Shown: piece after piece, positions 9,416-18,983 of the stretch
Position numbering within the stretch: position 1 is the first letter of the stretch
Layout: every line of letters starts with the position of its first letter
Assembly: GCA_963422685.1 (NCBI GenBank)
Contig: OY730442.1
Location: 2,790,001-2,854,000 of the forward strand
DNA: 64,000 bases
From: Spongiihabitans sp963422685
GTDB taxonomy: Bacteria > Pseudomonadota > Gammaproteobacteria > Arenicellales > Poriferihabitantaceae
Direction: 5' to 3'
Position numbers and translations under genes: made by a program
Notes under the pieces: generated by a model
The model's input: only the letters and a program-made list of their open reading frames with translations
Told to the model about the DNA's origin: nothing
Databases searched by the model: none

Positions 9416-9694
9416 CTAGTTCATTCCACCGGTTTCAGTGCCGTTTTGAGTATGGACATCTTCCGCAGTAGCGGTTAGGCGACTATACAGTTCGGTTATT
9501 TGCAGTAATGCCTTCAAGCACCGAATGCCAAGGCACATCGCTGTTTTGCCTTTGGTCGCTCTGGCAGTAAAGCTCCCTGTACCCGTCTGTACCAAATCAA
9601 AGCGGGATTGACGTTGTTTCTGTCTGTGCTGACGTATCAGCCCAAAACCAAGCCGGGACTCGCTTTTTTCAGTGAGTAAATCTTCAATAGTTTA
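9416..9694 (-). pseudogene. Open frame without start codon, probable gene relic
   Basis: The minus strand stays open from 9691 down to the stop at 9416-9418. It reads as a plausible protein end (SRFDLVQTGTGSFTARATKG, then AMCLGIRCLKALLQITELYS). There is no suitable start codon near its upstream stop. The sequence has a basic, helix-rich look like the end of a transposase or phage protein, but I do not recognise the family. Confidence 0.3.
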
Positions 9695-9784
9695 AGGAGA
9701 GATCAGCCCGACATGGCGTTGCCGTTACTATTAATGAGCAAAAAACCAGAGTTATCTTGCGCAGCATGGTTACCCGTTATCCTT

Positions 9785-10102
9785 TTATATGAGCATTTCT
9801 TCAAGGCTTTTGCCATTACCCAGCTGAGCCACAATCCACTTTGGTCTGTGTCCTCTGCCCGACCATGTTTGGGCTGAGTTATCAGGATTTCGATATTTGG
9901 GTTTTATAATACCTGCCTTACGTCTTTTCGGCTTGCTGGCTTCCTGCAAGAGATCTTCAACAGGAATATTCAGAGCCTCCGCTTTTTTTCGTATCTCGTC
10001 TATCAGACTGGCTTTCTCAGCTTTTGCTCTGTCTTGTAGTTCTACATTAAGTTCGGCTATCAAACGGGTTATTTCTTTGGTTTCAAGTTCTTGAATATTC
10101 AT
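9785..10102 (-). CDS. H-NS family nucleoid-associated protein
   Basis: H-NS-like proteins bind curved AT-rich DNA and silence horizontally acquired genes. The 105-residue product has an N-terminal coiled-coil oligomerisation region (about 1-50, MNIQELETKEITRLIAELNV). The C-terminal DNA-binding domain carries the family core KYRNPDNSAQTWSGRGHRPKW (around 70-90), matching the Y-x-N-P ... W-x-G-R-G signature. It sits alone between relic-rich stretches in the rnr-rlmB gap. This is compatible with either a resident silencer or a gene that arrived with the island. Confidence 0.88.
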   Translation of the reverse strand: MNIQELETKEITRLIAELNVELQDRAKAEKASLIDEIRKKAEALNIPVEDLLQEASKPKRRKAGIIKPKYRNPDNSAQTWSGRGHRPKWIVAQLGNGKSLEEMLI

Positions 10103-10544
10103 CGGTTAGGCACCTGCACAGGTTATCATGGTTAAGGTATGGTCCGGATACATCGCGAATAGTAACAGAGTTTAACTCTTATTCAAGACCTACAGTTCAG
10201 GTTTCTGAACCTGCTGCCCCTATCGTTGAAATAGTCCATAAAAGTTTCTTTAATCTCCGCTGCTTCCTTTTAGTGAAGGGCTGTATGGTCTGCCATTTTC
10301 TGATACCTATTTGAAAACGCATATTCAATAGCACCATTGATTTAAGCGCATACCTTCCTTTTGCAGCAGGAATACTGTTACAGTCATTTTTTTCTTGATC
10401 ACCAGAGGTTATATAGCTGGTTATCATATTACCGGGCTAAAGAAATAATAGAGTATTCAATACGCGCTTCCCCGAGGTCCGGGAAATTTCTTTTCTTTCT
10501 TGTGTTTGAAATCAGATGGATACGAGAATTAGATAAAATCGGCA
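10103..10544. other. Intergenic region between the H-NS-like gene and rlmB
   Basis: No gene is supported. A short hairpin (caggtt-tctg-aacctg near 10198) lies upstream of the H-NS-like start. A 76-codon minus frame (10197-10427) has no recognisable content. The rlmB promoter should be near the right end. Confidence 0.4.
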
Positions 10545-11306
10545 ATGGCAAGCAATAATCCTCCGTCAAAATCAAATATCGCCTACGGCTTTCATGCGGT
10601 GGAATCCATCGTGAAACGCCGCCCTGATCAGATTACCGAAGTAGTCGTAGATCGGCGACGCACAGATCACCGGATAAAAAACCTGCTGAGCCTGCTGGAA
10701 GATCAAAAAGTCACGTTTCGTTTTGCCAGCAGGGATGAGTGGGATGTCACCAGCGATGGTGTGAATCATCAGGGCGTTGTTGCCGTCCTGATGTCCGTGG
10801 CCCCGGTAAAAAGAGGGAAGCTGGAAAATTTGTTATCGACATTAACCCGGAATGGATTGATTCTGGTGCTTGATCACATTCAGGACCCGCATAATTTGGG
10901 GGCATGTCTGAGAACTGCGGAATGTGCCGGCGTTGATGCAGTTATCCTTCCCCGGGACAGCGCGAGCCCAGTAAATGATACGGTTCGGAAAGTAGCTTCC
11001 GGCGCAGCGGAAAGCGTAAATATTATCCATGTGGCGAATTTGGCCCAGACTTTAAAGAAATTGCAACAACATGCCTACTGGATAATCGGCGCGGCGGATC
11101 AGGGAAATACGACGCTGTATGACTGTGACTTTACCGGCAATATCGCCGTGGTTATGGGCGCGGAGGGCAAAGGGCTGCGCAGATTAACGATGGAACACTG
11201 TGATTATCTTGCCAGGATTCCTGTGCAGGGAGCCGTATCCAGTTTGAACGTATCGGTTGCAACCGGCATTTTTTTATTTGAAGCGATCCGGCAAAGAGGG
11301 GTTTAA
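10545..11306 (+). CDS. rlmB: 23S rRNA (guanosine-2'-O-)-methyltransferase RlmB
   Basis: RlmB methylates the ribose of G2251 in the 23S rRNA P-loop using SAM. The 253-residue protein has the N-terminal substrate-binding domain (about 8-85) and a SpoU/TrmH knotted domain. Motifs are LDHIQDPHNLGACLRTAECA (motif 1), VVMGAEGKGLRRLT (motif 2) and IPVQGAVSSLNVSVATGIFLFE (motif 3). The start ATG is at 10545. In most gammaproteobacteria this gene directly follows rnr. Here it is alone and separated from rnr by the island. Confidence 0.96.
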   Translation: MASNNPPSKSNIAYGFHAVESIVKRRPDQITEVVVDRRRTDHRIKNLLSLLEDQKVTFRFASRDEWDVTSDGVNHQGVVAVLMSVAPVKRGKLENLLSTLTRNGLILVLDHIQDPHNLGACLRTAECAGVDAVILPRDSASPVNDTVRKVASGAAESVNIIHVANLAQTLKKLQQHAYWIIGAADQGNTTLYDCDFTGNIAVVMGAEGKGLRRLTMEHCDYLARIPVQGAVSSLNVSVATGIFLFEAIRQRGV

Positions 11307-11354
11307 GGTGCTGCAATTTTCGTCAATCCATTATTATGGCACTTGCGGCATTGG

Positions 11355-12602
11355 TTACCGGGTAAACAATGCCAGATAATCGCCGTAACCCGCATCTGCC
11401 AATTGGTCTTTCTCAATGAATCGAAGGGCCGCAGAATTTATACAATAGCGCAATCCGGTTGGCGCCGGGCCATCATTAAAAACATGGCCCAGATGAGAAT
11501 CTCCGAATTTACTTTTTACTTCTGTTCTCGGCCAGAACAGTTTGTAATCGGTTTTTTCAACTATGAAGCGATGGTCAATGGGTTCCCAGAAACTTGGCCA
11601 GCCAGTGCCCGACCGGTATTTTGTGGTGGATGAAAACAGCGGTTCACCGGTTACAATATCTACATAAATCCCGTCTTCCTTATTATTCCAGTACGCATTG
11701 CGAAATGGCGGTTCCGTGGCCTCATGCTGGGTCACTTCATACTGCATTTTTGTTAATGTTTGTTTTAACCAATCGTCATCCGGTTTTTTGTAGACAGGAT
11801 GCGCCCTGGAAACTTCATTATTTTCGGATTGCCCGGGATTGATTTGGGGATTGATTTCAGGATTAATCTGGCCGACGGAATCAACCTGTTCCTCGTATCC
11901 AATATGCAAGGCTTCACCCCATATTTTTTCCAGAAACTGGTCCCGACCCGAACCATGACGATATACCTTGTAGCGTAGCGGGGCTTTTTTGTAATAGTCC
12001 TGATGATAGTCCTCGGCCACATAAAATTTATCCAAAGGAATGATCTCCACTGCCACTGGTTTATCAAAGCGCCCGGAGGCATCCAACGCGGCCGCCGATT
12101 TTAATGCCAAGTCTTTTTCACTTTCATTATGATAGAAGATTGCGGGCCGGTACATATTCCCCCGGTCGACAAATTGACCCTCTGCATCTGTCGGATCAAT
12201 GTCTCTCCAGAATTGATGCAGCAGCGCCTGGTATGTAATCACATTCGGATCATAAAAGATTTGTACCGCTTCGGTATGCCCGGTTTTCCCGCGGCCCACA
12301 TCATAGTAAGTCGGGTCCGCGGTCTGGCCGCCGCTGTATCCAGATACCGCCTCGCGAACCCCTTCCAGCTTTTCGAAAGTTGATTCAATGCACCAGAAGC
12401 ACCCGCCCGCAAAGGTGGCAACGGATAATCCTGATCTATCAATTTCACTGCCAACCGCTGCAACGGTCGTGCTGCGGTTTGGGCTGGTATCGAGAACCTG
12501 GGCTGAAATAGAGTCAGATTGGCTGATTGCCAGTTTCATCAAAGCCAAAGCCGCGATCCCGCATGTGATTACAATTAAAATTCGTTTCATTTGAATAGTC
12601 AT
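11355..12602 (-). CDS. msrAB: Fused methionine sulfoxide reductase MsrA-MsrB, membrane-anchored
   Basis: The protein reduces both S- and R-methionine sulfoxide in proteins. An N-terminal hydrophobic segment (about 8-25) suggests export, with the domains in the periplasm. The MsrA domain starts near 58 with catalytic GGCFWC. The MsrB domain occupies the C-terminal third, with TEPPFRNAYWNN, SGTGWPSFWEPI and the catalytic RYCINSAALRF near 385-395. The two Zn-binding CxxC pairs of many MsrB proteins are not seen (IYVDIVTGEPLF replaces the usual Cys-containing stretch), so this is the zinc-free form. The start could be the ATG at 12602 or at 12590. Confidence 0.95.
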   Translation of the reverse strand: MTIQMKRILIVITCGIAALALMKLAISQSDSISAQVLDTSPNRSTTVAAVGSEIDRSGLSVATFAGGCFWCIESTFEKLEGVREAVSGYSGGQTADPTYYDVGRGKTGHTEAVQIFYDPNVITYQALLHQFWRDIDPTDAEGQFVDRGNMYRPAIFYHNESEKDLALKSAAALDASGRFDKPVAVEIIPLDKFYVAEDYHQDYYKKAPLRYKVYRHGSGRDQFLEKIWGEALHIGYEEQVDSVGQINPEINPQINPGQSENNEVSRAHPVYKKPDDDWLKQTLTKMQYEVTQHEATEPPFRNAYWNNKEDGIYVDIVTGEPLFSSTTKYRSGTGWPSFWEPIDHRFIVEKTDYKLFWPRTEVKSKFGDSHLGHVFNDGPAPTGLRYCINSAALRFIEKDQLADAGYGDYLALFTR

Positions 12603-12769
12603 AAGGTTGATTGGGTAATTGTAGAAAATAATTTTGCGCCATAGTTCATCGGGTTAACAGGTTGTAATAATTTATGGATTAAAGCCAAATGTTTATCCAG
12701 GCAGGGTTCCAGGGAGAAATTCAAAACGCAGAATATTATGCTGTGACCTGTCCGGCGGGCCGTCAATGC

Positions 12770-13147
12770 CTATGCAATCAAGCCGGCCGCCACGCCACGC
12801 CCATCGCCCAGTAATACATTGTAGGTTCTACAGGCGGTCGCAGTACTCATTACCTCCAGGCCAATTCCGCCTGCCATCAAAGGCCGGGTTATCGCCACAG
12901 GCGGGAATACCATGCGCTTTCCCGTACCCAGAATAACAACCTCCGCATTCAGATTGGCAAAATGCGCAAAATCTTCTTCGCTCAAATCAGAAACCCGGGA
13001 GACTGCCCACATTTCAAGTTTTTCAGGTGTTAAAATCAAACTGCCTGTATACACCGTGTCACCAATTTTGATCCGATGGCCATACCCGACCGGTTCACAG
13101 GAGCGGATCACATTGAATTGATCAGGATTGTTAAGCAGTAATTCCAT
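12770..13147 (-). CDS. Mth938-like domain protein (DUF498/NDUFAF3 family)
   Basis: This small cytoplasmic protein carries one Mth938-like domain. Typical pieces are IRSCEPVGYGHRIKIGDTVY, LILTPEKLEMWAV, EVVILGTGKRMVFPP and MSTATACRTYNVLLGDGRGV. Bacterial function is unknown, and the eukaryotic relative NDUFAF3 helps assemble complex I. The frame extends upstream to a TTG at 13189, but the ATG at 13147 fits the normal domain start better. It is divergent from hom. Confidence 0.85.
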   Translation of the reverse strand: MELLLNNPDQFNVIRSCEPVGYGHRIKIGDTVYTGSLILTPEKLEMWAVSRVSDLSEEDFAHFANLNAEVVILGTGKRMVFPPVAITRPLMAGGIGLEVMSTATACRTYNVLLGDGRGVAAGLIA

Positions 13148-13216
13148 GCCAGTGGCAGATAGATTAAGTTTAAAGCCACAGTTTACCAATTTATTCTATT
13201 TAAACTTTAAATCGTT

Positions 13217-14527
13217 GTGAAAGCAGTCAATATCGGCCTGATTGGTCTGGGCACAGTGGGCAGTGGCACGGTTGCAGTGCTACAACGCAATGCGGAAGAA
13301 ATTACCCGCAGAGCGGGTCGGGAAATCCGCATTATCGCCGCAGCGGTGAAAGACACCGCGAAAAAACGCCCAATGGATACCACCGGGCTGCGCCTGACCC
13401 AGGATCCATTCGAGATTGTCAATCACCCGGATATTGAAATAGTCGTTGAGCTGGTCGGTGGGGATACTCTGATGCTGGAGGCCGTGATGCAGGCATTGGA
13501 CAATGGCAAGCATGTTGTAACCGCCAATAAAGCGCTGATCGCATTGCACGGCAACGAAATTTTCGCAAAGGCCCAGTCCAGGGGTTTGGTGGTGGCATTT
13601 GAATCGGCAGTGGCCGGCGGCATCCCGATTATAAAATCGATTCGTGAGGGATTGGCTGCAAATCGTATCGAATGGCTGGCGGGCATTATTAACGGCACCT
13701 CCAACTATATTCTGACCCAACTAGAAGAGGATGATGGGGACTTCAACGATGTTCTGGCGCAAGCCCAAGCATTGGGGTATGCAGAAGCCGATCCTTCATT
13801 CGATATTGCGGGCACGGATGCGGCGCACAAATTAACCATATTGGCATCCATCGCATTTGGAATTTCCTTGCAATACGAAAAAGTGTATGTCGAAGGCATA
13901 ACCGGAATTACCCGGGAAGACATCATCTATGCACGGCAACTGGGATACCGCATCAAGCATTTGGGGATCGCCAGGAAAACCCGCGCAGGCGTTGAACTGC
14001 GGGTACACCCCACGCTGATTCCGCAGAAACGTCTGATCGCTAATGTAAACGGCGTGATGAACGCAGTGTTAGTACAGTCCGACGCAGTTGGCCCGACCCT
14101 GTATTACGGCGCTGGTGCCGGGCCAGAACCCACCGCATCGGCAGTGGTCGCAGACCTTGTGGATGTAGTACGGACAATCACCACCGACCCGGGCAATCGG
14201 GTTCCGCATCTGGCTTTCCAGCCCGATTCAATAATTGATGTCCCTATCTTGGGCATAGCGCAAGTAGAAACCGCTTATTATTTGCGTCTGAGCGTAATTA
14301 ACCAGCCCGGGGTAATGGCATCCATCGCTACCATATTTGGTGATAGCGGCATCAGTATTGATACGATTGTGCAGAAGGGGAGCGGCCAGCCGAATGAAGA
14401 CGTGACCATTATTATGCTCACGCAAAATACTCTGGAAGGTCACCTCGTAAAAGCGCTGAAACAGGTCGAAAGTTTGAACACAGTGAACGGTGGGATCATG
14501 CGTATTCGGCTGGAGAAACTGTCCTGA
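13217..14527 (+). CDS. hom: Homoserine dehydrogenase
   Basis: The enzyme converts aspartate-semialdehyde to homoserine with NAD(P)H, at the branch to threonine and methionine. The 436-residue protein has the Rossmann motif GLIGLGTVGSG (about 6-16), the central catalytic domain with VTANKALIA and GIINGTSNYILTQLE, and a C-terminal ACT domain (about 350-430, YLRLSVINQPGVMASIA) for amino-acid feedback. The start is GTG at 13217. thrC, often found directly downstream, is absent; recJ follows. Confidence 0.96.
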   Translation: MKAVNIGLIGLGTVGSGTVAVLQRNAEEITRRAGREIRIIAAAVKDTAKKRPMDTTGLRLTQDPFEIVNHPDIEIVVELVGGDTLMLEAVMQALDNGKHVVTANKALIALHGNEIFAKAQSRGLVVAFESAVAGGIPIIKSIREGLAANRIEWLAGIINGTSNYILTQLEEDDGDFNDVLAQAQALGYAEADPSFDIAGTDAAHKLTILASIAFGISLQYEKVYVEGITGITREDIIYARQLGYRIKHLGIARKTRAGVELRVHPTLIPQKRLIANVNGVMNAVLVQSDAVGPTLYYGAGAGPEPTASAVVADLVDVVRTITTDPGNRVPHLAFQPDSIIDVPILGIAQVETAYYLRLSVINQPGVMASIATIFGDSGISIDTIVQKGSGQPNEDVTIIMLTQNTLEGHLVKALKQVESLNTVNGGIMRIRLEKLS

Positions 14528-14799
14528 CCCGATACAGCCGGCAACATGTCGTCCCCGAAACCACGGCACTGGATCCCCCGGATTACATGTTGACTGCATA
14601 TCGGCAGCCTCTGCAAATAACGATTCCCGCGCAATGTACTTGTCGGCGGTTCCACCACTTGTTTGCGGCCAATAGAATGAACATTATTTGCTGTTTTTCC
14701 AGCGCAGGCCCGAACTCGGCCGGGACACACTGTTTGGGTGGCGGCTAATTGCGGTGGGGCGGGCATAAACAGATTCGCCGCCGGTTGCCGGGGGTTAAT
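14528..14799. other. hom-recJ intergenic region
   Basis: About 270 bases have no supported gene. A TTG-initiated extension of recJ into this region (from 14749) is possible but less likely than the ATG at 14800. Confidence 0.4.
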
Positions 14800-16563
14800 A
14801 TGGAGATGGATCAATCTGGTGATGATGGATTGTTATCTCCGCTGTTAAAGCGCATTTTTGAAAACCGGAACGTTGCTGACCCGGCGCAATTAAAATACCC
14901 GCTGGCCAGGCTGCTGCCACCGGACTCCCTGAAGAACGTGGAATTGGCGACTGAACTGCTTATCCACGCGCTAGGCAATCAGCAGAGGATTCTGGTTATC
15001 GGCGATTACGATACCGATGGAGCGACCGCCACGGTATTGGCCATGCTGTGCCTGCGGGCAATGGGCGCCGGCAACATTGATTATCTGGTTCCCAATCGTT
15101 TCGACTTTGGTTATGGATTGTCGCCTGAAATTGCTGAAGTCGCCCTCGCAAAGCGCCCGGATTTGGTGATAACCGTGGACAACGGCATAAGCAGTGTGGA
15201 CGGGGTGCGGTTACTGAAAAAAAATGGCGTCTCTGTGATCATCACCGATCATCATCTTGCCGGTCCCACGCTTCCCGATGCGGATGCCATCGTCAACCCC
15301 AATCAACCCGGCTGCAATTTTCCCGGCAAGGCACTGGCCGGAGTGGGTGTAATGTTTTATTTGCTTTTATCGTTGCGCGCCAAACTTAAATCAATACAAT
15401 GGTTCGAGCAAAGGAATCTGGCGGCACCGAATCTGGCTGCATATCTGGATCTGGTGGCATTGGGCACCGTGGCCGATGTGGTGCCATTGGACTACAACAA
15501 TCAAATCCTGGTTGCCCGGGGTTTGGCCCGAATCAGGGCGGGCCGGTGCAGAGCGGGAATACTGGCTTTAATGGAAACAGGCGGTAAACACTATAGCGAC
15601 ATGGTTTCATCCGATCTCGGGTTTGTGGTTGCGCCCCGGTTGAATGCCGCCGGCCGGCTGGAGGATATTTCTATCGGCATTGAATGTTTGCTCACCGATG
15701 AGCGCGTAAAGGCCCGGCAATATGCGCAGATGTTGAATGAGATAAATTTTGAACGCCGCGCTATTGAGCATGAAATGCAGTCCCAGGCGATGGAAACAGT
15801 CGGTCAAATTGTCAGTTTACGCAGTCTGAGTGAAAAAGCACAGAATCAATGTTTGCAGGGTTTTTGTTTATACCAACCCGGCTGGCATCAAGGTATTACC
15901 GGGCTGGTTGCCTCGCGGATAAAGGACAAAACCGACCAGCCAGTAATAGCATTCGCAGAAAATCTTGATAAAAACCTGACCGGGTCGGCTCGTTCGATTC
16001 CGGGGCTGCATATCAAGGACATTCTGGAAAGCATTGCGATTGAAAACCCGGGATTAATGATCAGGTTTGGAGGACATGCCATGGCGGCGGGATTGACTAT
16101 ACGATGCGGCGATCTGGATGTATTTAAATCCGCATTCCACTCCAGAGTGGCCAGGCATTTTGCAAGTGCGGGAGCCGTCAGCATGATTCACACCGACGGC
16201 GCGCTGGCTGAAAACGAAATCACCCTGGCCAATGCCGAACAGCTCCGCCAGGCCGCACCATGGGGACAGGGGTTTCCGTCTCCTTTGTTTGATGGGCAGT
16301 TTAAGGTTATGAATCAGAAGGTGGTTGGGCGGCATCATCTGAAATTGACTTTGGCGTCACCAGAAATGGGAACCAGTTTTACAGGTATTGCATTTCGGGT
16401 AGTGGAGTCCGCAGACTCATTCCCCCGATTAGACCTTATACACGCGGTATATCAACTTGACGTGAATGAATTTCGGGGCAGGCGTTCCCTGCAGCTTGTG
16501 ATTGAATACTTTTATTCAATTCCAGCCATTCCAGACACAGGGCACCCCGAACAAGCCGCATAA
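14800..16563 (+). CDS. recJ: Single-stranded-DNA-specific exonuclease RecJ
   Basis: RecJ is a 5'-3' exonuclease acting in RecF-pathway recombination and mismatch repair. The DHH-family metal-binding motifs are present: VIGDYDTDGATA (about 66-77), TVDNGIS, ITDHHLAG (about 147-154) and VALGTVADVVPL. The DHHA1 and OB-fold regions follow, with RFGGHAMAAG as the DHHA1 signature. The ATG at 14800 (MEMDQSGDD) has a GGGGGT stretch just upstream and gives 587 residues, normal for RecJ. Confidence 0.95.
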   Translation: MEMDQSGDDGLLSPLLKRIFENRNVADPAQLKYPLARLLPPDSLKNVELATELLIHALGNQQRILVIGDYDTDGATATVLAMLCLRAMGAGNIDYLVPNRFDFGYGLSPEIAEVALAKRPDLVITVDNGISSVDGVRLLKKNGVSVIITDHHLAGPTLPDADAIVNPNQPGCNFPGKALAGVGVMFYLLLSLRAKLKSIQWFEQRNLAAPNLAAYLDLVALGTVADVVPLDYNNQILVARGLARIRAGRCRAGILALMETGGKHYSDMVSSDLGFVVAPRLNAAGRLEDISIGIECLLTDERVKARQYAQMLNEINFERRAIEHEMQSQAMETVGQIVSLRSLSEKAQNQCLQGFCLYQPGWHQGITGLVASRIKDKTDQPVIAFAENLDKNLTGSARSIPGLHIKDILESIAIENPGLMIRFGGHAMAAGLTIRCGDLDVFKSAFHSRVARHFASAGAVSMIHTDGALAENEITLANAEQLRQAAPWGQGFPSPLFDGQFKVMNQKVVGRHHLKLTLASPEMGTSFTGIAFRVVESADSFPRLDLIHAVYQLDVNEFRGRRSLQLVIEYFYSIPAIPDTGHPEQAA

Positions 16564-16682
16564 AATTTTGCAAGTCGGTCCATTCCGGTATCTGCCGGCG
16601 TATTCATACCGGGGCATGGCTATGCTGCCCGCCACCTTATAAAATTGGAAAAATTTTTACTGCCCTGGATGGGTCAGACCCG

Positions 16683-17276
16683 ATGGATCAAGCCAAGACA
16701 GATCAACAGGATAACGACATTGCGCTGGTAGAGCGTGTCCAGAAGGGTGATAAGCAAGCGTTCAATCTATTGGTGCAAAAGTATCAATATCGAATTAAAC
16801 ATTTGGCCAGTCGGTTTATACGGGATTCGCATGAACAGGAAGATATCGTTCAGGAATCCTTTATCAAGGCATACCGGGCCATTTCACGGTTTCGCGGCGA
16901 GAGCGCTTTTTATACCTGGCTTTACCGAATCACTGTGAATACTGCAAAAAATTATCTGGCGGCCGCGAACAGACGCCCGCCCGCCCAGGACGTGATTGCC
17001 GACGAAATTGTAAATATCCAGAGTGCCGAGGGCCTGGTGGAATCGAATTCACCAGAGGAAATTGCGCAAAATGACCAGCTTGTTGATACCATCAGGCAAT
17101 CAATACGCGCCCTGCCGGAAGAGCTGAAGCAGGCAATCCGGCTCAGGGAATTTGATGGGTTGAGCTATGAAGATATTGCGGTTGCGATGAATTGTCCCAT
17201 AGGCACCGTGCGCTCCAGGATATTTCGGGCCAGAGAGGCGATTGAACAAGCGATTACCGATTTGGCCGAAAAATGA
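16683..17276 (+). CDS. rpoE: Envelope-stress sigma factor RpoE/AlgU
   Basis: This ECF sigma factor directs RNA polymerase to envelope-stress promoters. Its 197 residues show region 2 (about 20-90; DSHEQEDIVQESFIKAYRAI and SAFYTWLYRITVNTAKNYL) and region 4 (about 135-190; LPEELKQAIRLREFDGLSYE, IAVAMNCPIGTVRSRIFRAR). The genes for its anti-sigma partners RseA and RseB follow, so activity should be controlled by regulated proteolysis. No clear sigma-E-type promoter was identified upstream by eye. Confidence 0.96.
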   Translation: MDQAKTDQQDNDIALVERVQKGDKQAFNLLVQKYQYRIKHLASRFIRDSHEQEDIVQESFIKAYRAISRFRGESAFYTWLYRITVNTAKNYLAAANRRPPAQDVIADEIVNIQSAEGLVESNSPEEIAQNDQLVDTIRQSIRALPEELKQAIRLREFDGLSYEDIAVAMNCPIGTVRSRIFRAREAIEQAITDLAEK

Positions 17277-17409
17277 CAAAAACCAGTCAAGCAGTCCCGG
17301 GCTCTGAGCGAAATGACTGGAAATAGTTGATCAGTTATGAACTATCGATAATATTTTCACACTAACGCCCTAGCCGATTACCACCCTGACGGTATAACCA
17401 TATAAAACC

Positions 17410-17922
17410 ATGAACGAAAAAATTTCACAATTAATTGATCAGGAACTCGACCCAGGCCAGCGCAACAAGGTGTTTGATCGAATCTGTAATGACGATTCGG
17501 CTAAAAATGCCTGGCAGTGCTACCACTTGATCGGCAGCGTTATCCGCGCTGAGGTATCCAGCACGGGCAGCGATTTATCCCGACTCATTGAGCAGAAACT
17601 GGACAGCGAACCCACCGTGCTGGCGCCATTGAGGATCAACAAACCTGATGCGAGCCAGAGCAAAGCCGTGTGGAAGTCGGCAGGGTTATTGGCCATTGCG
17701 GCCTCATTGGCGCTAGCTGCCGTGGTAACTTTGGCGCCGGTGGAACGGGATGATACCGGTAATAAATTAATCACGGGCAGCGAAACGCGAGGCCAGGCCG
17801 TCCGGTTTTCCCGAGAGTTTGATGAAATGCTGGTTGAGCATGCGCAGTTCACGGCTTCTGCCGGACTCAACGGATTGATAGCCTATGCGAAATTGATAAG
17901 CGATCAGCAGTTGGAACAATAA
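17410..17922 (+). CDS. rseA: Anti-sigma-E factor RseA/MucA
   Basis: RseA is a single-pass inner-membrane protein that sequesters RpoE. The N-terminal cytoplasmic domain (about 1-85, MNEKISQLIDQELDPGQ and WQCYHLIGSVIRAEV) is the sigma-binding part. A transmembrane helix follows at about 95-113 (SAGLLAIAASLALAAVVTLA), and a short periplasmic tail ends the protein. At 170 residues it is near the MucA length. It lies between rpoE and rseB, as in other gammaproteobacteria. Confidence 0.9.
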   Translation: MNEKISQLIDQELDPGQRNKVFDRICNDDSAKNAWQCYHLIGSVIRAEVSSTGSDLSRLIEQKLDSEPTVLAPLRINKPDASQSKAVWKSAGLLAIAASLALAAVVTLAPVERDDTGNKLITGSETRGQAVRFSREFDEMLVEHAQFTASAGLNGLIAYAKLISDQQLEQ

Positions 17923-17965
17923 TCGCGCCGGGTCAGTTTCAATTAAAATTCATTTTGTAAAGCGA

Positions 17966-18964
17966 ATGACCGCATCTGCCCCGCACCTGAGCACGAAATT
18001 ATCCAGCGCGCATGGATTTTTTTCATTCCTGCTGATTGGCCTGTTATCGACCAGTGCGGCTGCGGATGAAGCGGCTGACTGGTTGATGAAAATCAGCGCG
18101 GCGGCTGCAAAGGTGAATTTCAGCGGCACATTTGTCTATGTCCACGATGGTCAAATTGAAGCCATGGAGGTTGCTCGACGCATTAATCAGGACGGCTCAA
18201 TGCAGGAAAGATTGTATGCGTTAAACGGTGCGCCCCGGGAGGTCATCCGGGGAATGGACAAGGTATGGTGTTATATCCCGGACCAAAATGTAGTGGTGCA
18301 CAGTTATCGACAAACATCAAACAACGGGTTTCCCGGAATTTTGCCCGGGGATTTCGCGCAATTGCGGCGCAATTACCATTTTGTCGAAGGGGTGGACGGT
18401 CGTATCGCAGACCGTGAAGCGCATCAGATCAAGGTGATTGCCGACGATTCCTATCGATACGGATACAGCCTGTGGGCGGATAAACAAACCGGATTGCTGC
18501 TCAGGTCAGATTTGATAAACAAGGATAATGAGATCGTTGAACAATATACTTTTATCAATATTGAAATTGGCGGCATTATTACCGATCAACAACTTGCCGC
18601 GAAAAGCGACCAGGAAGCGCTTCAGTTATTTGGCCCAGGCACGGACCTGCCCGTTTCTGCAGATTCTTCGGATTGGCAGGTGACCCGTATTCCCGATGGT
18701 TATTCGCTCATCAAACACATTAAAAGAATGTCCCCCACAGATGGGGATGAGGTGGAGCATCGGGTTTACGCCGATGGACTGTCTACCGTTTCAGTTTTCA
18801 TCAAGAAAGCCAAACCGGGGCAAAGCCATAAAAATGGATTAAGTCGAATGGGCGCGGTGCATGCATTCGGCAAAGCAGTAAATAATCATCGAATTACTGT
18901 GATGGGCGAAGTGCCTGCAGATACCGTGGAGTTCCTGGCCATGGGCGTCAGGCTCAGGAATTAA
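17966..18964 (+). CDS. rseB: Periplasmic sigma-E regulator RseB/MucB
   Basis: RseB binds the periplasmic part of RseA and shields it from the site-1 protease. A signal peptide covers about residues 1-35 (cleavage near STSAAADEA). The mature protein has the two MucB/RseB domains, with recognisable stretches NFSGTFVYVHDGQIEAMEVARR, NGAPREVIR, and DGLSTVSVFIKK with HAFGKAVNNHRITVMGEVPA near the C-terminus. It closes the rpoE-rseA-rseB cluster. The mucC/mucD genes found in pseudomonads do not follow. Confidence 0.92.
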   Translation: MTASAPHLSTKLSSAHGFFSFLLIGLLSTSAAADEAADWLMKISAAAAKVNFSGTFVYVHDGQIEAMEVARRINQDGSMQERLYALNGAPREVIRGMDKVWCYIPDQNVVVHSYRQTSNNGFPGILPGDFAQLRRNYHFVEGVDGRIADREAHQIKVIADDSYRYGYSLWADKQTGLLLRSDLINKDNEIVEQYTFINIEIGGIITDQQLAAKSDQEALQLFGPGTDLPVSADSSDWQVTRIPDGYSLIKHIKRMSPTDGDEVEHRVYADGLSTVSVFIKKAKPGQSHKNGLSRMGAVHAFGKAVNNHRITVMGEVPADTVEFLAMGVRLRN

Positions 18965-18983
18965 GCGCCATTTCCCACGCCAC

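Larger units (their letters stand above)
8894..9784. other. Poorly coding region with relics, between ydcV and the H-NS-like gene
   Basis: An inverted repeat lies at 8949-9013. A short open frame from about 9013 to 9297 (containing ALLENYNIRIAPAIKAS) has no clear start except TTG at 9046 and no family I recognise. On the minus strand, 9416-9694 is an open frame with protein-like composition. The region looks like remains of lost genes. Confidence 0.45.

Noticed and set aside
10197..10427. 76-codon minus-strand frame upstream of the H-NS-like gene
   Set aside because: No domain, ribosome-binding site or context supports it.
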